A DNA stretch of 5,259 nucleotides from Hyphomicrobiaceae bacterium. Its GTDB lineage: Bacteria > Pseudomonadota > Alphaproteobacteria > Rhizobiales > Hyphomicrobiaceae. A model generated the notes under the pieces. That model was not told the origin of the DNA. It saw only the letters and a program-made list of their open reading frames with translations, and did no database searches. Positions 1-5,259 of this stretch are shown piece after piece. How positions within the stretch are numbered: position 1 is the stretch's first letter; each line of letters starts with the position of its first letter. A program made the position numbers and the translations under genes. The stretch is from the NCBI GenBank assembly GCA_017353825.1, contig JAFMSC010000326.1, forward strand, positions 1 to 5,259, written 5' to 3'.

Positions 1-649
1 GCGCGCTGACGAGCGCGGTCAGAGGCAGAAACACCAGCGCGAAAACTGCCCCGCGCAGGGTGCGCGCCGCCCAGTAGCCGATGTGGCCGGCGTAGTCGCC
101 CGCATGTTCCGGCGGCCACAGCCGCCGCCACCACAGGCGCGACGCGGGCACGCCCAGCAGGCCCAACATCACCAACAGGCCGTAGGCGATCTGCAGCTCG
201 GGGGGGATGCCGGGCAGCAGGCGCTGGGTGAGCGCCTGCTGGCGTTCCCCGCCGCGCGGGATGGTCTGTATCGATGTGGCTGCAACTCGGGCGATCGGCT
301 CCGCGGCGTTGGCCAAGAATTTGCCCTCGGCGTCGCGAGAGGGCACCGACACCACGTGCTTCATCTCATCGGCCGTGCCGGCGACGCTCCAGGGGCCCTC
401 CTGCGTGCCCTGCGCCGCCGGCGCCACGCCATCGGCCTTGGCTGATAGCGCGCGCACGTAGCGCACGGCGCTCGTTAGCATCAGCGATCCACCAGGGGTC
501 GTGCAGGCGGCCGCCGCGATGAGCCGTTCCATCGGGCCCGCCAGGATGGCCACCGGCACCAGCAGGACCCCTGACAGCATCACCCGACGCACGCGTGTGC
601 CAAGGCGCGTGAGCGCCGAGCCTAGGCCGAGGGGAAGGAAGCTTGGCAT
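1..649 (-). CDS. Multi-pass membrane protein of unknown function, C-terminus beyond left edge
   Basis: The minus strand is open from an ATG at 649-647 to the left edge, giving 216 residues with no stop, so this is the N-terminal part of a longer protein. I do not recognise the family. Three hydrophobic stretches look like membrane segments: residues about 22-38 (after the basic RVRR, with VMLSGVLLVPVAIL), about 152-168 (LQIAYGLLVMLGLLG) and about 198-216 (AVFALVFLPLTALV). Between the first two lies a polar region of about 110 residues that includes GPWSVAGTADEMKHVVSV. After the second comes a Trp/Arg-rich stretch, RLWWRRLWPPEH. Codon use is typical of a real high-GC gene. An in-frame TAG (661-659) lies four codons upstream, so 649 is the first usable ATG in the uninterrupted frame, but it has no clear ribosome-binding site. 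The well-placed site belongs to the ATG at 700 in the same frame, on the far side of that TAG. The gene is therefore either translated from a weak start or damaged at its 5' end. It follows the isomerase gene by 63 bases and is probably co-transcribed with it. Confidence 0.7.
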   Translation of the reverse strand, partial: MPSFLPLGLGSALTRLGTRVRRVMLSGVLLVPVAILAGPMERLIAAAACTTPGGSLMLTSAVRYVRALSAKADGVAPAAQGTQEGPWSVAGTADEMKHVVSVPSRDAEGKFLANAAEPIARVAATSIQTIPRGGERQQALTQRLLPGIPPELQIAYGLLVMLGLLGVPASRLWWRRLWPPEHAGDYAGHIGYWAARTLRGAVFALVFLPLTALVSA

Positions 650-658
650 GGCCGGAAA

Positions 659-700
659 CTAGCGCCCGTTGATGGCGAAGATCGGCCGCTTACGTGGCAT
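659..700 (-). other. 13-codon ORF with strong RBS, in frame with the downstream membrane gene but ended by TAG
   Basis: ATG at 700-698 opens MPRKRPIFAINGR and ends at TAG 661-659. It has the best translation signal in this gap: AGGAG at 713-709, overlapping the isomerase TGA, with 8 bases before the ATG. The distance from 700 to 649 is 51 bases, so it lies in the same frame as the membrane protein, with TAG as the only interruption and Phe-Pro-Ala before the next Met. It may be the severed N-terminus of the membrane protein (nonsense mutation or sequencing error) or a short coupling or leader peptide. The RBS placement favours a former start; the sequence alone does not settle it. Confidence 0.45.
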
Positions 701-707
701 CTCGCGG

Positions 708-713
708 TCTCCT
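708..713 (-). promoter_or_regulatory. Shine-Dalgarno site overlapping the isomerase stop codon
   Basis: The minus strand reads AGGAGA at 713-708, beginning at the last base of the isomerase TGA and 8 bases before the ATG at 700. This arrangement suggests translational coupling of whatever starts at 700 to the isomerase gene. No comparable site precedes the ATG at 649. Confidence 0.6.
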
Positions 714-1510
714 CAGCCCTTCTGGCGTGCTTTGGCGAAGTCGGGCGGGCGCTTCTCCAGGAACGCCGTAAAGGCCTCGCGGGCCTCGGGCGAGCGCATC
801 AGAACGGCGTAGGCCTCGGCCTCCTTGTCGATCACCGCGCCGATGTCGGGAAAGCCCTGGCGCAGCAGGCGGCGCGAGGCCAAGAGCGCCTGGCGCGGTT
901 TGGCGACGAGCCGACACGCCGCGTCGAGCGCCGTCGCCTCCAGCTGGTCGGCCGGCACGATGGCGTTGACGAAGCCGGCCGCAAGGGCGCGCTCGGCGCT
1001 GAACGGCTCGCCCAGGCAGATCAGTTCGAAGGCACGCGGATAGCCGAGGCGCGCCGGTGCGAGGACGCTCGAGCCTGCTTCCTGCACCAGCCCGAGATCG
1101 AGAAACGGCGCGCGTAGGCTTGCCGACGGCGTGGCGTAGACAAGGTCGCAATGCATGAGCAGGGTGGTGCCGATGCCGATCGCCAGGCCGTCCACCGCGC
1201 CGATCATCGGCTTCGTCACCTTGGGCAGGCGGCGGATGAAATCGAGCGAGGGCGCCGGTATGCCGCCGCCGTCACCCTTAGCCGAGGGCTCGGCGCGGCG
1301 CAGGAAGTCGTTGATGTCGTTGCCGGCTGAGAACACGCCGCCCGAGCCGATGAATACATGCGCCGCGATGGCCTCGTTCGTCTCGGCCGCGTCGAGCGCC
1401 TCCGACATGGCCGTGTACATGGGGCCGGTGAGGGCGTTCTTCTTGTCGGCGCGCAGCAGGCGGATCACCTGCACGCCGTTCTCGACCTTGATCTCGATGT
1501 CCTGGGCCAT
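713..1510 (-). CDS. Crotonase-family protein, probably delta3,delta2-enoyl-CoA isomerase (ECI2-like)
   Basis: Complete 265-residue protein of normal crotonase length. Cytosolic; it acts on CoA thioesters, most likely moving a double bond from position 3 to position 2 so that unsaturated acyl chains can enter beta-oxidation. Family marks are NRP-like KKNALTGPMYTAM (23-35), oxyanion-hole segment FSAGNDINDF (60-69), AVDGLAIGIGTTLLMHCD (105-122) and PFLDLGLVQEAGSS (135-148). The two hydratase glutamates (Glu144 and Glu164 of rat mitochondrial hydratase) are replaced by Thr116 and Phe136. Instead Glu144 in LGLVQEAGSS aligns with the single catalytic acid of the ECI/Eci1 isomerases (yeast Eci1 Glu158). 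The SGND motif and the GIGTTLL segment also resemble ECI2. Start at 1510 is fixed by AGGAGG at 1521-1516, 5 bases upstream. It sits downstream of the acyl-CoA dehydrogenase in the same direction, consistent with shared use in fatty acid or related acyl-CoA oxidation. Automatic annotation would probably call it enoyl-CoA hydratase; the residues argue against hydratase activity. Substrate unknown. Confidence 0.9.
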   Translation of the reverse strand: MAQDIEIKVENGVQVIRLLRADKKNALTGPMYTAMSEALDAAETNEAIAAHVFIGSGGVFSAGNDINDFLRRAEPSAKGDGGGIPAPSLDFIRRLPKVTKPMIGAVDGLAIGIGTTLLMHCDLVYATPSASLRAPFLDLGLVQEAGSSVLAPARLGYPRAFELICLGEPFSAERALAAGFVNAIVPADQLEATALDAACRLVAKPRQALLASRRLLRQGFPDIGAVIDKEAEAYAVLMRSPEAREAFTAFLEKRPPDFAKARQKG

Positions 1511-1515
1511 CGGGG

Positions 1516-1521
1516 CCTCCT
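1516..1521 (-). promoter_or_regulatory. Shine-Dalgarno site of the isomerase gene
   Basis: A consensus AGGAGG on the minus strand lies 5 bases before the ATG at 1510, and decides that start. Confidence 0.75.
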
Positions 1522-1563
1522 CGTGCTTGCCGTCGTAGCTGGTTGGCCGCGGTCACCCGGCCC

Positions 1564-1787
1564 TCATTGATCACGCAGCCAGGCGATGGCGGCCTTGGCC
1601 GCCGTCACCGCTTCCTCCTCCGTCGCATAAATTCTCTGAGGATGGAGCTGACGAGGGTCCAGCCTCCCCGGCCCTCCGGATCTCTGCGGAACTCCTTGAA
1701 GCCGAACGTGCTGTCCTCATTTTTCACGATGTCGACGCACCGATCGACCTCGTCGTTGTGAAGGCTCCTGACCACGCGCGTCGGCAT
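1564..1787 (-). pseudogene. Small soluble protein gene (about 74 aa) broken by a single-base frameshift
   Basis: From ATG 1787-1785 the frame reads MPTRVVRSLHNDEVDRCVDI, then KNEDSTFGFKEFRRDPEGRG and GWTLVSS. It then leaves coding sense, ending in an artificial run of Arg before TGA at 1607-1605. The neighbouring frame resumes plausible sequence, YATEEEAVTAAKAAIAWLRD, and stops at TGA 1566-1564. The span is 224 bases, one short of 75 codons, so one lost base between about 1630 and 1650 explains it. The joined product is an acidic soluble protein whose core (CVDIV, FGFKEFRRDPE, GW, then an Ala-rich helix ending AWLR) resembles, from memory, short uncharacterised proteobacterial proteins; I know no function. 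AAGGA lies about 10 bases before the start. GC is near 50-53% in sampled 60-base blocks at 1681-1740 and 1801-1860, well below the flanks. The 136 bases up to the dehydrogenase stop are also relatively AT-rich and hold no other gene I can support. No slippery heptamer is visible, so programmed frameshifting is unlikely; true mutation or a sequencing error are the alternatives. Confidence 0.65.
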
Positions 1788-1923
1788 TTGGCTTAAGTCC
1801 TTCGAGAGGTAACCTAGGAGAGTGTAATAAACGAGGTCGCATTGCACCCATGACAGACGCCACCTGAGGAGCGCAGATCGGTACGATTGGGGCTGACGCC
1901 CTATTTGCAACCTACGGGTCCAT

Positions 1924-3696
1924 TCACGGGGATAGTACCTCCGGTGCCAGCATCAGGGTCGAATCGGCTCCGTCCACCACGGTATCCTTGAGGCCCGGAG
2001 CGGCGGTGGCGAGGTTCTCGGCGAAGAACCGGGCGAGCGCGATGGGTTGGGCTTGGGCGCCGTCGCGTGCCGCGACAAGCGCGCCACGCGCCAGATAGAT
2101 GCCGCCGGAGGCGAGGCCGAACAGGCGCAGGTAGGGTGTGGCGCCGGCCATGGCGGCTTCGGGATTGCTCTGGAGCTGGGACCCCATCCAGCGCGAGGCC
2201 TCGCCCAACGCAGCGACCGCCTCAGCGAGCCGCTTGCCCATGCGACCGAACTCGGGGCGGTTGCAGACGCGCACGTCCTCCACCGTCCGCTGCAGCTCGC
2301 CGAGGTAGGCGGCGACGACCTTGCCGCCTTCCAGCGCGAGCTTGCGGGTGATGAGGTCCAGGGCCTGGATGCCGTTGGTGCCCTCGTAGATCGGCAGGAT
2401 GCGGGCGTCGCGGTAGATCTGGGCGGCGCCGGTCTCCTCGATGTAGCCCGTACCGCCGTGCACCTGGACGCCGATGGAGGCCACCTCGCAGCCGATGTCG
2501 GTGGAGAAGGCCTTGGCGACCGGCGTGAGCAGGGCCACCCGGTCAGCCGCGGTGGCGCGAACGGCCGGGTCCTTGGCGCGTCGGGCGATGTCAGTCTCGC
2601 ACGCGGTGACGAGGCAGATGGCACGCGCGGCCTGGGTGAGAGCCTTCATGGTGAGCAGGCTGCGGCGGATGTCGGGGTGCTCAATGATGGGCGCCATGTC
2701 GGCCCTCTTGGTGGTGGCGCTGCGGCCTTGCTTGCGCTCGCGTGCATATCGGATAGCGCGCTGGGTGGCGCGCTCGGCCAGCGCCACGCCCTGCACGCCC
2801 ACCGCCAGCCGGGCCGCGTTCATCATGATGAACATCACATTGAGTCCGCGGTTCTCCTCGCCCACGAGGTAGCCGACCGCTCCGTCGTTCTCGCCGTACT
2901 TCATCACGCAGGTGGGACTCGCGTGGATGCCGAGCTTGTGCTCGACCCCCGCGCAGGTCACGTCGTTGCGGGCGGCCAACGAGCCATCCGGGTTCACGAG
3001 ATACTTGGGCACCAGGAACAGCGAGATGCCGCGCGTGCCGGGCGGCGCATCGGGCAGGCGGGCGAGCACGAGATGGACGATGTTGTCGGTCATCTCGTGG
3101 TCGCCGTAGGTGATGAAGATCTTGGTGCCGAAGATGCGATAGCTGCCGTCGGGCCGGCGCTCAGCGCGCGTCTTGAGCTGGCCCAGATCGGATCCGGCGT
3201 GCGGCTCGGTGAGGTTCATGGTGCCGGTCCACTCGCCGGTCACCATCTTGGGTAGGTAGGCGCGCTTTAATTCCTCGCTGCCCTGCGCCTCGAGGGCGTC
3301 GATGGCGCCGTGGGTCAAGAGCGGGCAAAGGCCGAAGGCGAGGTTGGCCGAATCCCAAATCTCAGCCGCGGCGGTGGCTACAACTTGCGGCAGCTCCTGC
3401 CCGCCCCATTTGGCCGGGGCGGCGAGCCCGTTCCACCCCCCGGCCACGTACTGGGCGTAGGCCTGCTTCCAGCCGGGCGGCGTGACGACCTTGCCATCCA
3501 CCAGCTTGGAGCCGGCGCGGTCTCCGAGCGTATCGAGCGGCTCCAGCACCTCGGCCGCCAATTTGCCCGCTTCGGCAATGACCGCGCGGATGGTGTCCTC
3601 GTCCACCTCCAACACGCCCTCGGCGATTAGCCCGTCGAGCCCCGCCGCGCTCTTAAGCGTGCGCATGATGTCGTCCACAGGAGCCTGGTAGGTCAT
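1924..3696 (-). CDS. Acyl-CoA dehydrogenase, long DmdC-like form
   Basis: Complete 590-residue flavoenzyme. It oxidises an acyl-CoA to the trans-2-enoyl-CoA with FAD and passes electrons to electron-transfer flavoprotein. The order is: a short N-terminal segment typical of the long ACADs (YQAPVDDIMRTL, 3-14), N-terminal helical domain (about 38-155), middle beta domain with NLTEPHAGSD (161-170), C-terminal helical domain with HGGTGYIEE (413-421), and an extra C-terminal domain (about 465-585). The catalytic base is visible as Glu438 in IYEGTNGIQALD. Ordinary ACADs are about 380-400 residues. This 590-residue architecture is shared with DmdC, the methylmercaptopropionyl-CoA dehydrogenase of DMSP degradation, but the same class includes many enzymes of unknown or fatty-acyl substrate, so the DMSP role is not claimed. 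I place the start at ATG 3696 because residue 2 onward matches the family N-terminus; the frame stays open 82 codons further to 3942, but that extension is low-complexity and unlike any ACAD. The RBS is weak (GAGAG just upstream). First gene of the minus-strand unit, with a candidate operator 37 bases upstream. Confidence 0.93.
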   Translation of the reverse strand: MTYQAPVDDIMRTLKSAAGLDGLIAEGVLEVDEDTIRAVIAEAGKLAAEVLEPLDTLGDRAGSKLVDGKVVTPPGWKQAYAQYVAGGWNGLAAPAKWGGQELPQVVATAAAEIWDSANLAFGLCPLLTHGAIDALEAQGSEELKRAYLPKMVTGEWTGTMNLTEPHAGSDLGQLKTRAERRPDGSYRIFGTKIFITYGDHEMTDNIVHLVLARLPDAPPGTRGISLFLVPKYLVNPDGSLAARNDVTCAGVEHKLGIHASPTCVMKYGENDGAVGYLVGEENRGLNVMFIMMNAARLAVGVQGVALAERATQRAIRYARERKQGRSATTKRADMAPIIEHPDIRRSLLTMKALTQAARAICLVTACETDIARRAKDPAVRATAADRVALLTPVAKAFSTDIGCEVASIGVQVHGGTGYIEETGAAQIYRDARILPIYEGTNGIQALDLITRKLALEGGKVVAAYLGELQRTVEDVRVCNRPEFGRMGKRLAEAVAALGEASRWMGSQLQSNPEAAMAGATPYLRLFGLASGGIYLARGALVAARDGAQAQPIALARFFAENLATAAPGLKDTVVDGADSTLMLAPEVLSP

Positions 3697-3733
3697 TCGC
3701 TCTCGCTTGGGTCTGGAGCTACTGAACCGGTGC

Positions 3734-3749
3734 TTAACGCTTAGGTCAA
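3734..3749 (-). promoter_or_regulatory. Candidate operator and -35 region of the dehydrogenase unit
   Basis: On the plus strand the site reads TTAAC-GCTTAG-GTCAA, an imperfect palindrome with 5-6-5 spacing and one mismatch between arms. On the minus strand it contains TTGACC, a plausible -35 hexamer, with a poor -10 about 17 bases on (TTCAGT) and the start codon 37 bases downstream of the site. The arm spacing matches that of LiuR-type MerR regulators of acyl-CoA catabolism genes, but the arms match that consensus only partly. This is a position-based suggestion. Confidence 0.25.
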
Positions 3750-3800
3750 TGTTAGGCCGAAGCGGTCCGTTCGGGAAGGGCAACGCGGGAGGCATCCCCG

Positions 3801-3814
3801 CGCCAGCGCTGGCG
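3801..3814. repeat. 14-base perfect palindrome upstream of the dehydrogenase
   Basis: CGCCAGCGCTGGCG is self-complementary over all 14 bases and is followed on the plus strand by AAAA. It lies about 105 bases upstream of the dehydrogenase start. A dimeric DNA-binding protein site is possible; in DNA of this GC content a chance palindrome is also possible. It has no loop and no T-run after it on the plus strand, so it does not look like a plus-strand terminator. Confidence 0.35.
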
Positions 3815-4088
3815 AAAACCGTAACCGGCAATGCAATGACGTGCCCCATGTCAACCAACGCGCGCCCCGCCGGACACTCAATGTTCACCTCAGGCCCAAG
3901 GAGCGCAGGCTGATTGACCGTGCGGCGCAGGTGCGCGGGCAAAGAACGGTATGGATTTTATTCTCGGTGCCGCGCGCCGCGCTGCCGGGTACGCCTTGCT
4001 TGATCGCCCCCTGGTTTTCGTCGGTGAGGAGGCCCGTACCCGTGTTCGTTCGCGGTCGGCTGTAGGTGGATGCTTCCCGGCACGGCGA

Positions 4089-4114
4089 GGGAACGGCCAG
4101 GGAACGGCCAGGGA
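4089..4114. repeat. Short tandem repeat, 11-base unit
   Basis: The unit GGGAACGGCCA occurs twice in direct succession (4089-4099, 4100-4110), followed by a partial third copy, GGGA. It lies in the intergenic region and no function is apparent. Confidence 0.7.
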
Positions 4115-4128
4115 CTCGGGGCCCGCGT

Positions 4129-4162
4129 TCGGGCAAGCTGTTAAAACTTCGCCGTTGCCCGA
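4129..4162. repeat. Inverted repeat, 8-base arms and 18-base spacer
   Basis: The arms TCGGGCAA (4129-4136) and TTGCCCGA (4155-4162) are exactly complementary around an AT-richer centre (TGTTAAAACTT). It could be an operator or a hairpin in a long 5' leader of the plus-strand gene. There is no T-run after either arm, so a Rho-independent terminator is unlikely. Confidence 0.4.
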
Positions 4163-4516
4163 CAGGCTCCGGGGTTGGATGGCGTTCGTCTGCGCCTTGG
4201 CCGGTCAACCGATCTCCCGAACGCGTCCAGCCCACGAGGTCTTTGCAGGTCGCTGACGAGGCGCTGGACCAATGCTCGTTCGAGGTCGATGCCATCCCGA
4301 GTACCGCGCGGCCGTGCGGAAAGTCGTCCTGGACATCAACGCCCGGTTCCGGGAGGAGCGCCAGCCGATGTTCTGCACGGCCGGCACCTTTTGCGGATGG
4401 GCCCGAGGCGTTAGCACCAAGGCCCGCTTGCTTTCTCCTCATTGCGCCTTACATACGCCGCACCCGCATTTTATCGGCCGCCGCCCAGCCGCTCATCGCT
4501 TTTCAACTGAGGCACA

Positions 4517-5259
4517 ATGATTACGGGTAAGACGCTGATCGCTTGGGGCTATGCGCCGGGCCCCTGGTTCGCCTCGGCCATTCCCGCGGCCGAGAAGGCG
4601 CGTGCGTCTGGCGCTGACGAGGCGGCTATCCGGGCTCTCGTTGATGGCTTTGCCCCAGCGCGGCCGCCGAAGCCCGTGCCCCTGCGCGCGGCGGGCGGGG
4701 TCGCCTACACGCTCAATATCCGCGCCGAGGAGCCGGAGGACGCCGACAACATCGCCGGCGTCGAGCGCCACATGGCGGAGCTGATGCGCACTCCGACGCT
4801 GGTGGCCGGCGCGGTGATGCCGGATGCCTGCCCGTCCGGCTCGGCACGGGGTACGATCCCCGTTGGCGGCGTGGTGGCGGCCAAGGATGCCATCCACCCC
4901 GGCATGCACTCGTCCGACATCTGCTGCTCCATGGCGCTGTCCGTGCTGGGTGACGTGGACCCAACAGCACTGCTCGACGCCGGCATGAAGCTCTCCCACT
5001 TCGGCGGCGGCGGGCGGCCGCACAGCCAGGACATGCAGCCGCCCGATGCGCTGATGGCGGAACTTGTCGACAACAGGTTCCTGGCCAGGACCTCCGAGGC
5101 GGCCAAGCAGCACTTCGGCACCCAGGGCGACGGCAACCATTTCTTCTTCGTCGGGCGGTTGGCCTCCACGGGGCAGGTGGCGCTCGTCACCCACCACGGC
5201 TCGCGTAAGCCGGGTGCATTGCTCTATAAGGCAGGCATGGACCTCGCGGAGAGCTACCG
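4517..5259 (+). CDS. Divergent RtcB-family RNA ligase-like protein, N-terminal part
   Basis: The frame is open from ATG 4517 to the right edge (247 residues seen, C-terminus missing). RtcB enzymes join RNA ends carrying 2',3'-cyclic phosphate or 3'-phosphate to 5'-OH ends, using GTP and Mn2+. Visible marks are VMPDACPSG (100-108), the metal-binding SDICCSM (133-139; Asp134 and Cys137 correspond to E. coli Asp75 and Cys78), GTQGDGNHF (201-209; Asn207, His208) and VTHHGSR (224-230; His226). The remaining metal His and the guanylated His (E. coli His337) would lie past the window, so activity cannot be judged. It differs from E. coli RtcB in having about 60 extra residues before the metal site, and in replacing the HxGKG segment after MPD by CPSGSARG and CGM by CSM. 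An in-frame TGA at 4508-4510 excludes an earlier start; GAGG (4509-4512) lies 4 bases before the ATG. It is transcribed away from the acyl-CoA genes, with no archease or rtcA visible, so its RNA substrate is unknown. Confidence 0.88.
   Translation, partial: MITGKTLIAWGYAPGPWFASAIPAAEKARASGADEAAIRALVDGFAPARPPKPVPLRAAGGVAYTLNIRAEEPEDADNIAGVERHMAELMRTPTLVAGAVMPDACPSGSARGTIPVGGVVAAKDAIHPGMHSSDICCSMALSVLGDVDPTALLDAGMKLSHFGGGGRPHSQDMQPPDALMAELVDNRFLARTSEAAKQHFGTQGDGNHFFFVGRLASTGQVALVTHHGSRKPGALLYKAGMDLAESY

Larger units (their letters stand above)
3697..4516. other. 820-base divergent intergenic region without a convincing intact gene
   Basis: Open frames exist on both strands, but none has a family signature, a good RBS and natural composition together; the longest (minus, 3885-4442) is rich in Ser, Arg and Pro and looks like chance. 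The region lies between two divergent genes, so promoters for both should be inside it. Visible elements are an imperfect palindrome next to the dehydrogenase start, a 14-base palindrome, an 11-base tandem repeat, an 8-base inverted repeat and a possible broken coding remnant around 4236-4350. No tRNA, rRNA, insertion sequence or recognisable riboswitch was seen. Confidence 0.6.

Noticed and set aside
1630..1650. Programmed ribosomal frameshift in the small gene
   Set aside because: No X-XXY-YYZ slippery heptamer and no obvious downstream stimulator; a mutation or sequencing error is simpler.
1788..1910. Upstream extension of the small gene, containing CDLVY as in the isomerase (residues 121-125)
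   Set aside because: Only five residues are shared, without flanking similarity, so a duplicated isomerase fragment is not supported; the natural start is the ATG at 1787.
2047..3255. 402-codon plus-strand open frame opposite the dehydrogenase
   Set aside because: It is antisense to a clear acyl-CoA dehydrogenase, Gly/Ala/His/Asp-rich, with no family motif; a typical shadow of a high-GC gene.
3697..3942. 82-codon N-terminal extension of the dehydrogenase
   Set aside because: The frame is open, but the sequence is unlike any ACAD. The family N-terminus begins at ATG 3696, and the promoter-like site would fall inside the extension.
3951..4256. Plus-strand 101-codon frame beginning MDFILGAARRAAGYALLD
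   Set aside because: The first 35 residues look plausible, but the rest runs through the tandem repeat and loses protein character; no family recognised and no clear RBS.
3885..4442. 185-codon minus-strand open frame in the intergenic region
   Set aside because: Low-complexity Ser/Arg/Pro composition, no RBS of note and no recognisable domain.
4493..5197. 234-codon minus-strand frame opposite the RtcB-like gene
   Set aside because: It is antisense to a gene with clear RtcB motifs; composition is that of a shadow frame.
1..5259. CRISPR array, tRNA, rRNA or insertion sequence
   Set aside because: No regularly spaced repeats, no tRNA-like cloverleaf, no rRNA sequence and no transposase motif or terminal inverted repeats were found on either strand.

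Overview
The window is high-GC DNA with short intergenic gaps, canonical Shine-Dalgarno sites and a beta-oxidation cluster. This fits a proteobacterium, most likely an alphaproteobacterium. That placement rests on protein style and base composition only; there is no rRNA or other phylogenetic marker here.

Left and centre (1-3696, all minus strand) form one likely transcription unit, read right to left: (i) a complete long-form acyl-CoA dehydrogenase of the DmdC-like class (1924-3696); (ii) a small 74-residue-class soluble protein interrupted by a single-base frameshift (1564-1787), in a segment with visibly lower GC than its surroundings; (iii) a crotonase-fold protein whose active-site residues point to a delta3,delta2-enoyl-CoA isomerase rather than a hydratase (713-1510); (iv) a multi-pass membrane protein that runs off the left edge (1-649). 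The only strong ribosome-binding site near the membrane gene serves an ATG 51 bases upstream of its first uninterrupted start, and a TAG codon cuts that longer frame after 13 codons.

Right side: an 820-base region without a convincing intact gene (3697-4516) separates the minus-strand unit from a divergent plus-strand gene. It holds a candidate operator just upstream of the dehydrogenase, a 14-base perfect palindrome, a short tandem repeat, an inverted repeat and a possible frame-broken coding remnant. The plus-strand gene (4517 to the right edge) encodes the N-terminal part of a divergent RtcB-family RNA ligase-like protein.

Functionally, the dehydrogenase (acyl-CoA to trans-2-enoyl-CoA, electrons to ETF) and the isomerase (3-enoyl-CoA to trans-2-enoyl-CoA) fit together in oxidation of unsaturated or unusual acyl-CoAs. 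The small protein and the membrane protein have no function I can assign. The RtcB-like gene is probably a separate unit. The two genes absent from any stop-to-stop reading (both run off an edge) and the frameshifted small gene are easy to miss.
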